From the NCBI GenBank assembly GCA_964385305.1, contig CAYLOP010000007.1, positions 1-52,668 of the forward strand: 52,668 bases of DNA, read 5' to 3'. This stretch comes from CAYLOP01 sp964385305. GTDB taxonomy: Bacteria; Chloroflexota; Anaerolineae; Anaerolineales; E44-bin32. The position numbers and the translations under genes are program-made. This document shows positions 1 through 10,900 of this stretch, one piece after another (within the stretch, counting starts at the first letter, position 1; every line of letters begins with the position of its first letter). A model generated the notes under the pieces. The model was given only the letters and a program-made list of their open reading frames with translations, searched no databases and was not told the origin of the DNA.

Positions 1-166
1 CCCCGCGTGGGGGATTTCTGTATCCATTTCGCGCTGATAATCCGTTCTTGGGGTACTATGGAGAAGAAAGGACCGAGAATCACCCCCCATGGTGTGTTAG
101 CGTTCCTTCAACGCTCCATAGCGTAGCTCATCCAACACCTCGGGGCAACCCAGAAGGGGAAATCGT

Positions 167-262
167 ATGATCCAAACAAAATCCCGTTTGCTCGAACAGG
201 TACGCCTAGCCCTGCGCCGCAAGCACTATGCGCATCGGCCCAAACAGTGCAAACGCCGGGAT
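167..262 (+). pseudogene. Remnant of a tyrosine recombinase (integron-integrase-like) N-terminus
   Basis: The first 26 or so codons read like the start of the SAM-like core-binding domain of phage/integron-type tyrosine recombinases: the stretch LLEQVRLALRRKHYAHR matches the usual pattern LLDQVR.ALR.KHYS.RTE at its N-terminus. A purine-rich stretch (GAAGGGGAAA) precedes the ATG. After the arginine the next residues (PKQC) still partly fit RTEQ.Y, then similarity stops and no arm, catalytic domain or R-H-R-Y residues follow; the frame ends at 418 in low-complexity Arg/Ser-rich sequence that overlaps the convergent gene. I read it as a decayed insertion remnant. Family assignment from 20 residues is tentative. 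Confidence 0.4.
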
Positions 263-288
263 CGCCGGCCGTCGCTCAGGTTCAGGGA

Positions 289-813
289 TCAAGGCCACGG
301 CTCTTCGATCAGGTCCTCCAGAGCCTTTCGGGCTTCCTCATCCGGTGCCGTCTCTGCCAGCAAATCAAGCGCTTTTCTTGCCCTGGTCGGTCCAACAGGG
401 TGGCTCTCTGAGCCGTAGGCGATCTCGTCCTTGGCCTTGTACACCGCGTATTTACAGTTGACAGCCCTTTCCCGCGCCCACGTCATCTTCGCCGTCTCCC
501 GCCTGACGGCCTCATCCGGGTCTGCTGCCAGAAGATCGAATAACAATTGATCGTTGCCCCTTGCCTGGAATTTTGTCATCAACTGAAGTGTCTTGAGCCG
601 CACTTCAGGTCTGGGGTGCTGCAGATAGCCGGTGGTCAAAGTGAAACGCCGTATTTCAACATCAGCCGAAGCCCAATACTCGCGGTTTTGGTCAGTAGGT
701 TTTTGGATGATTGGGGCGTCGGAGAAAAGCTTTTCCAGGTCTGGATCCTCATCAATCAGCAGGGGGGCGCTGTCATAGTGACCATGCGGGGAAACCTCAA
801 TTTTCTTCTCCAT
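289..813 (-). CDS. Hypothetical HEAT-repeat-like protein
   Basis: This encodes 174 residues with no signal peptide or membrane segment. The central part (about residues 50-115) contains helical pairs with the look of HEAT/PBS-lyase repeats, for example HPRPEVRLKTLQLMTKF and LLAADPDEAVRRETAKM, with the typical Asp-Pro/Pro-Glu-Val-Arg turn. Such repeats usually form protein-binding scaffolds. The N-terminus is acidic and the C-terminus is Glu-rich, giving an overall acidic protein. The ATG is preceded by GGAGG at good spacing. It lies 18 bases behind the gene at 832-1227 on the same strand, so the two are probably co-transcribed. Precise function is not recognisable. Confidence 0.7.
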   Translation of the reverse strand: MEKKIEVSPHGHYDSAPLLIDEDPDLEKLFSDAPIIQKPTDQNREYWASADVEIRRFTLTTGYLQHPRPEVRLKTLQLMTKFQARGNDQLLFDLLAADPDEAVRRETAKMTWARERAVNCKYAVYKAKDEIAYGSESHPVGPTRARKALDLLAETAPDEEARKALEDLIEEPWP

Positions 814-831
814 CTCTTCTCCCTCCGGGTG

Positions 832-1227
832 TTATTTATCTGGCTTGATGACGCGTTGCAACTCACCTGCATGAGCATCGCAAAGAAACACAGCATCAAA
901 ACCGTAGCCTGTCCTGTCACGCGCCAGTCCCGACGTGTCTTCGAATTGCTTGGCGACTGCAGGAGGCTCTTTTGCGCCGCCAACAGGGTCTGCGACATAG
1001 TTGACGTACGCATTTAGCGCCGAGCGCTGGGTCTGATCGAGCGCTTGAAAATGCCGGTCATCCCCGATTACCGCGCGGAAGGCGTTGACACGGACGGCAT
1101 ATGTGGCTTTGGTGCTCGTGTTGCTTGCCTTGCAGACGATGCATTGCCAGTACTCCGGCAAGAGATAGCCATCGCTACCGTACTTATTTGCCAGTTTTTT
1201 GCCGAAGATCCCACGTAAGAAGCTCAT
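832..1227 (-). CDS. Hypothetical protein with paired cysteines
   Basis: This encodes 131 residues starting MSFLRGIFGK. The start was chosen at 1227 because AGGAGGG lies six bases upstream of this ATG; a longer frame to 1323 has no such site and its extra residues look non-coding. A CIVC pair sits near residue 31 and a CDAH motif near the C-terminus, an arrangement that could hold a metal, but this is only a pattern. No membrane segment is seen. It is followed after 18 bases by the HEAT-like gene, suggesting a two-gene unit. I do not recognise the family. Confidence 0.65.
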   Translation of the reverse strand: MSFLRGIFGKKLANKYGSDGYLLPEYWQCIVCKASNTSTKATYAVRVNAFRAVIGDDRHFQALDQTQRSALNAYVNYVADPVGGAKEPPAVAKQFEDTSGLARDRTGYGFDAVFLCDAHAGELQRVIKPDK

Positions 1228-1432
1228 TTCATTCCCTCCTTTTAGCCCATGAAGCCTATCGCCTTTCATGGACCACACGACTCGCCTCGAATGCATCGGC
1301 CAGGGATTGCTTCCATCGGCCAAAATCCGCCCGCTGACTTGGCCGATTGCATCAAGTTAGCCTCTGGATTACCCCATGCTCGTCCTGAAACGGATGAAAG
1401 CATCCGCCACCGGCATAGCGGGACAATGTCCC

Positions 1433-1543
1433 TCATCGGCCACATGCCGCAGGCATAGATTTCTCTCGATAATGAATAACAACATCTCCCAATACGAAAA
1501 TACAGAACGCAGCGATCACACAGACTACCAGGGTGAATACCAT
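1433..1543 (-). CDS. Possible small single-span membrane protein (36 aa)
   Basis: This short frame begins MVFTLVVCVIAAFCIFVLGD and continues with a charged, basic tail (HYREKSMPAACGR), which is the layout of a one-helix membrane peptide with a cytoplasmic or peripheral tail. An in-frame stop lies ten codons upstream, so the ATG at 1543 is essentially the only start. The ribosome-binding site is weak (CCCCGAG just before the ATG). It lies on the same strand as the two hypothetical genes downstream. The hydrophobic pattern is suggestive, but at this length chance cannot be excluded. Confidence 0.3.
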   Translation of the reverse strand: MVFTLVVCVIAAFCIFVLGDVVIHYREKSMPAACGR

Positions 1544-1900
1544 CTCGGGGAGGCAGATTCTATCTCTTTATGTCTGCCTGCGCCAAGCGCGGAGAACATA
1601 TGAATATCATGCATCAATGACGAATAGCATTATGGAAAGTTTGAACGCTGGAATACAGGCGCAAATACCCCCACGAGGCGCACATGGAACCAGTATCAAT
1701 CTAAGTGTACGAATCCAACAGAAAGTCCCACCCCTCCCACAATGAAGCGGTTTAAGTATAGACATCGCATCGTGGCTATGCAATCCAGGGAGGGTGTAAC
1801 CAACTCGGTCCACCAGCACCCCCCATGCGAGCGTCATGAGCCGGGCGTCCGGCATGACCGCTGCAACGACCAATTCCCCGCTACCACGACCCATCCCCCG
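1544..1900. other. Intergenic stretch without a recognisable gene
   Basis: Between the possible small membrane peptide and the stop codon of the giant glucan enzyme I see no convincing coding frame. One frame on the minus strand (1607-1894, 95 codons) has odd composition, rich in Cys and Gly, without a ribosome-binding site or known motifs. No terminator with a T-tract was found for the glucan synthase. Confidence 0.5.
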
Positions 1901-4900
1901 CTACGCCACACTCCCCATACGCACGCGAACGCCATGCCTCAATGCCGATGGTTCCATGTGGATCACGGGCTCATCCAGTCTGCGGCCGTCCAGCTCAACC
2001 CATCGTACGCCATGCTCAACGCCATCGGTGTTCTCGACATGGATGTTGTAAATCGCCTCGCCGAAGCGATAGTGCACGCTGAACTTTTCCCACCCTGCGG
2101 GGATGACGGGGTCGATCGTCAGCCTCTCGCCATGTACCTTTACGCCGAGAACTTCTTCGATCCAGATGCGGTACATCCATCCAGCCGAGCCTGTGTACCA
2201 CGTCCATCCGCCCACCCCTTCCCTTCCAAGAAGGTGGTAAACGTCCGCGGCGACGACATACGGTTCGACCTGGTAGCGCCAGACCTCATCGGGCTCACGC
2301 GCATGTTCGACGGGGTTAAGCAACCGCAACAAGTGGGCTGCGCGCTGGCCGTCTTTCATGCGCGCCAACGCCATCGCCAGCCAAAGGGCGCCGTGGGTGT
2401 ACTGACCCCCGTTCTCACGCACACCAGGTGGGTAGCCCTTGATGTAGCCGGGGTTCTTGGCTGTCTTATCGAAGGGCGGTGAGAAGAGCAGAACCAGACG
2501 ATCCTCTTCGAGCACGAGGTGCTTCCATGCCGATTCAATAGCGACCACAGCACGCTGTTTATCCGCCGCACCGCTGATCACTGCCCAGGATTGTGGCAGG
2601 GAATCGATGTTCGCCTCATCGCTCGCAGCCGAACCGAGCGGCGTCCCGTCATCGAAGGTAGCGCGCTGATACCATTCTCCGTCCCAGGCGTGTTCTTCGA
2701 CCGTCGCGGCAAGCGCTGTAGCGCGCTGGCGGTACTTCTCGGCTTGTCCTCCCTCGCCAAGCAGATCGGCGAGTTCGGCGAAGCCGTTCATGACATCGAC
2801 CAGGAACCATGCCAGCCACACGCTCTCGCCCTTCCCCTCGACACCCACCCGGTTCATGCTGTCATTCCAGTCGCCGATGCCGATGAGCGGTAGACCATGC
2901 GGACCAACAGTCAGGCCACGTTCGATGGCACGGCGGCAGTGCTCGTAGAGCGTCCCTTTCTCGGGGCTAATCTCGGGGACAAGATAAACCTCGAGCTGGT
3001 CATCTTCAAGCTCTGGAGCTTTGAGAAAAGGCACTTCCGCCTTCAGCAGCTCCACATCGCTCGTGTGACGAACGTATTGGATGACCACATAGGGCAGCCA
3101 CAAGAGATCATCGGAGATGCGTGAGCGAATGCCTGCGCCACTTGGTGGATGCCACCAATGTTGGACATCGCCTTCCTCGAATTGCCTACTGGCAGCGAGC
3201 ATGATGTGTTCACGAACCAGGGCAGAGTCGGTGTGCATCAGTGACATGACATCTTGCAGCTGGTCGCGGAACCCTACCGCACCCCCAGATTGGTAGAAGC
3301 CCGAACGCCCCCAGATGCGGCAACTCAGGGTCTGGTAGAGCAGCCAGCGGTTGAGCAAGAAGTTGATCGAAGGCTCGGGCGTATGAACCTGCACGCTTTC
3401 AAGGACACCATCCCACCAACCGCTTGTGCGATGCAACGTGTCCTCTACGATGAGCGGCTCGCGGTATTTCTGGATCAGGTGATGAACTTCCTCCAGCGTG
3501 CCGCCCTGACCGAGCAGTATGATCACTTCTCCTTGTTGGCCTGGGCGGAGTTCTAGCTCCACGCGCAGAGCGGCGCATGGATCGAAGCCGGCACCAATAT
3601 GCCCCGCGAGTTTCACGCGCTGCATGGCATCGGGATTGGTGAGGCTTCTGTTCCGTCCCAGGAAGGAAGCACGGTCTGCAGTGAAGTCTGCAGAGGAAGG
3701 GCTGATCGCGGCGAACGCGATCCGCTCGCCGTAGTCGGGGTGGTACCTGTTGGTTGCCAATATGGCCTGGGCTTCCTTGTCCCATCTCGTCACGGTATGC
3801 ATTTGTGTGTCTTCATGATTGCTTCCCAACACCCACTCGCTGTAGCAAGTTACAGACAACCGGCGTGTGCGCGAAGAGCCGTTGCGAAGGCGCAGGCGTT
3901 GGATGCGTAAGGGCTCACCGCCTTGCTTGTCCATGGGCACGAACGTGATCAGCTCCTGCTCGATGGCGTGGCTGTTGTGTTCGCATACGGAGTAACCGGC
4001 TCCGTGACGGGTGCGGTAGGCGTCGCGCTCACGGACCGGCAGCGGGGTGGGTGTCCAGAATTTACCGCTCTCCTCGTCGCGAATGTAGATCGCCTCGGAG
4101 GGCGGATCGGAGACTGGGTCGTTGGACCATCCTGTCAGGCGGTTTTGCTGGCTGTTCCCATACCAAGTAAAGCCCGAGCCCGATTCACTCACCATGGCAC
4201 CGAAGCTTGGGTTGGCAAATACGTTAACCCATGGAGCTGGAGTTTGATCACCCGGGCCTAAGTAGATCGCGTATTCACGGCCGTCCTCCGTAAAGCCGCC
4301 AAGACTGTTGAAGTAGGGTAGATTCATGAAGGGAAGCGGCGCGGAGGGTTCTTCAAATACTCGCTTTGGGGCCAGCTTCTCGGGGAGGTCGTCCTCATTG
4401 CGTGGGGTGCTCAGCTGTTGTGAGAGGGAACCCCGAGCGGCGACAAGCGCCACGCGTGAGGCGGCGAGTATGAGCGTTAGCTCGTCCTCAGGAATTTGGT
4501 CGACGGTGCGCAAGAAGACGCCACCAGGTTGGTCGACCTCTGTATACATGGAATGTGCTTCGATCATGCGTTCCAACTGTTCATGGAGCGGCTGCTCGTA
4601 GCCGCTTGCTTCCTCGTTCAAGATGACCAGATCTGATTTGAGGCCATGAAGACGCCAATATGTGTGTGCTTTGAGAATCTGCTGCACAAGTCCGAGATCG
4701 CCTGTGTTGTTGATCGTGACCGTGGCAATGGGGAGATCCCCGGAGATCCCGTGCGGCCAGAGGCTGGCCTGACCGAGGCGGTTTTTTTTCATCCGGTCAA
4801 ATGTGGCACGCAGTTTGAGGTTGGGGTAAAGCATGTGCCGGACTAACTGCTGGAAGCGACGTGCGTCGTCGGGTTGAATGCGCAGAAGACGGAGTTGGAG

Positions 4901-7900
4901 CTGCGCATGCGCCCAAGAAAGCTCTAGAGCTCGATCGATGGCATTCGGATCACGGTATTTCTCCATGATCATAAGGGCGCCCTCGCGCGTATTTGATGCG
5001 CATAAGATGAGTGAGATGGACATGCGCTGACCAGGCTTCAATGTCACGGGCTGCCGCAGGCTGAAGATAGGATCGAGGACATAGCCTGCGCTGTTGGTAA
5101 GGTCCTGTTGAAGTGCGAGCGGGTCCGCCGTGGTTCTTCCGCGTCCAAGAAAGCGCCTGCGATCGGTCTCAAACTGCATTCCATCGGAGGTATCGCTGTC
5201 ACAGATAAGGGAATGGGCCATAAAGATCGGTGGATCATCCTCATCGCGAGGGCGGCGATAGGCCAGCAGTGCACCCAGCCTCTCGACGGCCTCGGTTTGA
5301 ATGAACAGCTTGTTGAAGGCAGGATGCTGCCGGTCGGCATTGTGGGGGGCGAGCGCGAGTTCGGTATAGCTGGTGACTTCCAGACGGCGTGTTCTCCGTG
5401 AGTGGTTGATGAGCGTGATGCGACGAATCTCCGCATCATCTTCTGGAGAGACGAAGACATCGGTCTCGGTTTCAATATTGCCATCCCTACGACGAAATTC
5501 TACTCGGTCGATTGGGAAGTTAACGATGTAATGACCGGCATCCACCCTGGTGGGGTGGTAGGTGTTTGACCAGGTGTGATTACTTTCGATGTCGTGGATG
5601 TAGCAAAATGTGCCCCAGTGATCGCGAGTCGTATCCGCTCGCCAGCGAGTTAGATCACGATCATCCCATCGGCTGTACCCTCCGCCGGCGTTCGTTACCA
5701 TCAGGCTATAGCTTCCGTTGCCGAGCAATTGCGTGCGGGGCATACGGGTGTGTGGCGTATCGAATGTGCTGACGGAGGGCGCGATCTCCTGCGCGACGAC
5801 GCGCGAGATGGGCAGTTCGCGGGACGAGATGTGGAAGAGCGGTGGGGCGACAGGGATACGTTCGTAGAGTAGCGGTTCGGCGGCTTGAACGCGCGCATCA
5901 CTGTGGAAGCGGCGCTGCATGGCGAGTCCAAAAAGGAGATTGTCCATCGCCAGGAAGCCCATCGCCTGGTGGTGGGCCATGAAGGCGCGGATGATCACGC
6001 CACGCATGCCCTCTCGTTCGCGCTGTCGTCTGAAGTCAATGGCTTCATAAAAGCCATGCGTGCTTTCCATCCCCAAATGGGCCAAGCGGTTCAAGTTCTT
6101 TATGGACTCGCCCGGATCGATGATTAAGCTCAGCATGGTGGCATAGGGGGCGATCACCAGGTCTTCTTCTAGGCCGCGTTTCAAGCCTAATCCCGGCACG
6201 CCGAAGGCGCCGTATTGGTAGGTTTTATTGAGGTCCAGGTCGCCGTAGGCTGATTCGGAGATCCCCCACGGTACTCTGTGGCGCAGGCCATATTCGATCT
6301 GCAATGCGACGGCTTCTTGGGTAGCTTTGTCCAACAGGGAGTTCTCAAAAGGACGCTGAAAGAGTGTCGGCATCAGATATTCGAACATCGTCCCGGTCCA
6401 ACTCAGCAACACACTGCGTCTGCCGACAGCACTGAAAGGCCGGTGTAGCGAGAGCCAATGTTCGTTGGGAACTTCACCCTTCGCGATGGCGACGAAGCTG
6501 CCCAAGCGCGCCTCACTGGCGAGGAGATCATAGAAGGAATTGTCAAGCTGCTGGTGGCTGACATTGTAGCCAATGCTGAAGAGGCGGCGTTCGCTGTCGT
6601 ATAGAAAACGCATATTCATGCCGTCGGAAAGGGCGCGAATCTCACGGATGATATCGTCGTACTTGGCGAGCATCTCTCCTGCAAACCACTTAGCTGTATC
6701 AAAGCTCTGAATAAAGTGGTCCAGGGTTTGGGCGAGAGAGTCGTGGGCTTCTAGTTCGTTTCGGGCTGCCGAAAGCTTTGCGTATGCAGCAACTTCACCA
6801 TGTGCGAGCGCTATCAGGGATGGCGCTGTTGCGAACGACCGGCGAGTGGCGATGCGTACATCCCGTCCGAAAGGCCTCAGGTCCTCTTCGTCCACCTTGG
6901 CCAAGACCTCAATCCAGGGGAGATAGCGGTCCAGGATGTTGAGCCACGCGGTTGCCTGTGATTGTAGTTTATTTGCCCAGTATAGCGCTTCACCGTATTG
7001 CTCCCCCTCCTGGTGAAACTCGTGTACGAGAGATTCTGCTGCTTCCGCAACCTGACGGATTCGATCCAAGAGATCGTTGGGGCGCGAGGTCGGATCCTGG
7101 CTGAGCTTGGCGATCCCTTCTATAGCTGGTGATCGCCTTCGGGTTTGTGGCGCTTCTTCCAGGACGCCCCGCAGCACGTCGAGCGTGTCTTGCAAGCCGT
7201 TCAACGCATGCGGGCCTATCAAGGGTGTGTTCACCAACTCGCGCAATCCCGCTTCGAGTGTCCACAGGGATGCGAGCAAATTCCCGCTATCTACTGTGGA
7301 GACGTAGCGCGGCTCAAGGGGCAGGAGGCTCTGAATGTCGTACCAATTCAGCAAATGACCCTTAAAGCGCTCTAATTTATCGAGCGTGGCGCATGTCTGA
7401 TGGATGCGGGTTAGAACCTGGTCGCCGGTAAGATAGCCAAAGTCATGCGCAGCCACCGCGCTGAGCATCCACAAGCCAATATTTGTGGGGCTCGTTCGCA
7501 TGGCTAATTGGTTCTGGTGAGAAACCTGGTAGTTATCCGGTGGTAGCCAATGGGTTTCCGCGCCCACGAAGTCGTCGAAGTAACGCCAGGTCTTACGAGC
7601 CAGCCGCTTAACCCTTTGGTGCTGTTCCGTAGAGAGTTGCTCTTGTTGGGGGTGAGTGCGCGTCGGAACGCTGAGCCACCATGCGACCAGAGGGCTGATT
7701 AACCAAAGCGCAAGGAAGGGCAACGCGGCGTACAGGCTTTTCGTTTGGAGCCACCAGAGGGACAATCCGAGTCCAACAGAGAGCACACTGATGAATCCCA
7801 ACTGGACGAGCATCGTCGTGCCTTGCCTGACCGATTTCGACTCTGCCGTGCGCGCGGTGGTCCATTGCAGCAAGCCTCGATGCGTGATCAGGCGGCGGTA

Positions 7901-10900
7901 CCACACACGGGTGATTGCATCCAATGCGAGGCTTGCTCGATGTGGTAAAAGAGCGGTCTCTGCGAGCGAGCGAAGGAGGTTGCGACCGACGTCTTTGAAT
8001 GAGAGGCTGCCCAAATCGGCCCGGCTGGTTGCCCACGTAAGCGGTTGGGTCAGTGCATGGAAGAGAACTTGTAAACCGCTTAATACGCTGGCGATCGCAC
8101 CCATTGTCGGGGAGAGCAGCCATGAGACCAAAAGAAACATGATGAGCGCAGCAGGCACGAGGCTACGCCGGAGATTATCGAAAATCTTCCAGCGGTTCAT
8201 GATGCTCAAGGGATTAGCTACACGTTGCCAGTTGGCGAGCGGAACACGAGGCAGCAGCCAGTCGGTGATCTGCCAGTCCCCGCGCGTCCAGCGATGCTGT
8301 CTATTGCAGTATGAGATATAGTCCGCTGGAAATTGGTCGAATAACTCGATGTCGCTTGCAAGTCCCACACGAGCGTGTACGCCTTCGATCAGATCATGGC
8401 TGAGGAGGGTCTGTTCAGGGAAACGTCCTGCAAGCGAACGATAGAATGCTCGCGTGTCATAGATCCCCTTGCCGTGGTAGGAGCCCTCGCCGGTCAGATC
8501 CTGGTAGACGTCTGAAATGGCCGTTGTATAGGGATCGGACCCGACAGGGTCGGTGAACAGCCTGCTGAAAGGTGTAGCTGTGGCGCTTGGGAGAGCTGTG
8601 CTCACGCGCGGTTGGATGATGGTGTAACCACCAACGGGCAGCTTGCCGTCGGGTTCGAAGCGTGGCTGGTTGAGCGGGTGGGCGATGGTCTCGATCATAT
8701 GACAGGCCGTATCGCGTGTGAGTTGGGTGTCGCTATCCAGTGTGATGACGTAGCGAATGCCCGCGAGTGCCTCTTGGTCGCCAGTGGATACGATCTCATG
8801 CCCGCTGTGCGGTGGCATGGCGCTCAGAAGCCGGTTGAGTTCCTCCAATTTGCCGCGTTTGCGCTCCCAACCGATGAATTTCCTCTCAGATTCGCACCAT
8901 TCTCGAGGGCGCGAAAAGAGATAGAAGCGATTGTCGCCATACCAGTTATTGAGACCTTCGATGCCTTGCTTGGCGCTCGAGATTAGTGCAGCATCGCTAT
9001 CCGTTTCTTGCTTATCGGCATCCAGAAGGTCGGCAAACAACCCGTAGAGGAGGTTGGCTTGCGGATTGGCCAGGAAGCGGATTTCCAGCTTCTCGAGCTC
9101 TTCAATGATTGTCTGCTGATCCGTGAGCATCATTGGGACAATCACAAGGGTGCGGTACGCATCGGGAATTCCGCTTTTCTGAAAGGACAGTTTCGGCAAC
9201 GTTCGAGGTGGCAGAAAGCGCGTGAGGATGTAGTTCACGGCTTGAACTACCAGCTCAGATGCTGGTAGTATGGCAAGAAGTCCCACGATGAAGACAAGCC
9301 AAGATAGACCTACCGTCCAGATGCCCAAACCTAAAGGAATAGCCGCAAGCACCGCACTGGCTCCGCCGATCATGGAGAGATAGACAAGCGAATGATGGCG
9401 ATAAACCCAGCCCAGTGTGCGAGTTTTGAAGGATTCTCGACCGTCGAGTTGCTGGACGAAACGCCGTCGGCCTTCGTCGATTAGGTAGTACCCGATGTGA
9501 CGGTAGACGAGGTCTTCCAGGCGATCACCGGAATGACCAGAAGCATTCCAAACAGCGGCCTCTGCAACATCAACTTCAGAAATCCCAGCGCTATGCGCGA
9601 TCTCCTCGACCGCTTTCCGGTAGCGATCGCGGGTTTCAAAATCCATCCCATTATAAACACCGGCCGGATCTTTGCTCAGTATCTTTTCAACCTGGCTGTG
9701 GCGCTCGAAGCTCTCGCGCCAGTCGAGAAGGGAGAGTTGACGCAGGCTGGTGATTGCGTTTCCGATCGAGATCTGAATGGCAGCCTGACGCCGTTGTTCT
9801 TGAAGGTTGATCTCACTGAGCTCGGAACGCAGCTCACGTATCAGCCAGCTCTGCACAGGGAGCAGAGCAGCTTGCTCGTCGTATAGGTAGCCGATGAGTT
9901 GAAAGGCGAAATAAGGGCTTGGATCGGGGTTTTCGCGAGCAAGTTCGGCAAGGACGTCAAAAAGTCTGGATGGTTCGCGACGGGCGGTTACAAGCAGACG
10001 GTTTGACCAAAAGGCCGCCAATTCTCGTTCCTGAAAGCGATGACTAACCTCGAGAGCCAGCCGATGGAGAATGTCGATGATTGCAATTCGCAGCATCAGT
10101 GGCATGGCCCATAACTCGGCTATGCTCAACGTTGATATGGTTTGATAAGCGTCCAGGTAGCTGCCGATATTCTCTGGGTCTATATAGTTGTCGCTGTGAA
10201 GGATCAACTCCTCGGCAATGTTATAGATGCGAGGCTTACCTAGATGTGGCTCTTTAGCGATGGTTGGGAGCTCGCGGTAGAAGCGTTTCGAAAGATTCAG
10301 ACGCACATCACGGATGTGACCCTGGACGATGTAGTTGTTATCTAAAAGCCATTCTGCGGAGGGGGAAAGGCCGAGTTCAAGATTTCTAGATTCGGATAGA
10401 TCTTTGGCGATTCGATCAATCACTTCACCGGCATGTTCGAGCCTTCGAAGGAGAGGCTCATCCCGGTTAGTGTTGATCTCGATCTGATGATCCTTGGCAA
10501 GGTGCTTCGCATGCCGCTGGAGTTGGGGGAGGGTAAGCGGGACGATGTGAAGAGGCTCGTCGTCGAATGTGTCTTCATGTCTTGGATATAGGATGAAAAT
10601 CGAAGGTTGTATCTCGCCGATCTCACGCAACTTGGGGATGGCGCGGGCAAGTGATGCCGGTGCGGCAAGGACTATGACGGCAGCTTCACCGGTTACGAGC
10701 CAGCGGGCTTGACTGGCTAGAAGTTCTGCATCGATGCCAGGTGCGGCGAGTTGGATGAGAAGATAACCTGCAAGCGCGCCCACCAAAACGCCCCCCAAGA
10801 GGATAAGCGCGCCGACCAAAACACTAGGGAAACCGGCGAGCGTGAGCGTCAACCAGCCAAGCAGAATACCAAGAATTAGCCCTCCGATCACACCTCGCCA

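Noticed and set aside
1607..1894. 95-codon frame on the minus strand after the glucan synthase
   Set aside because: Odd composition, no ribosome-binding site and no recognisable motif; probably chance.
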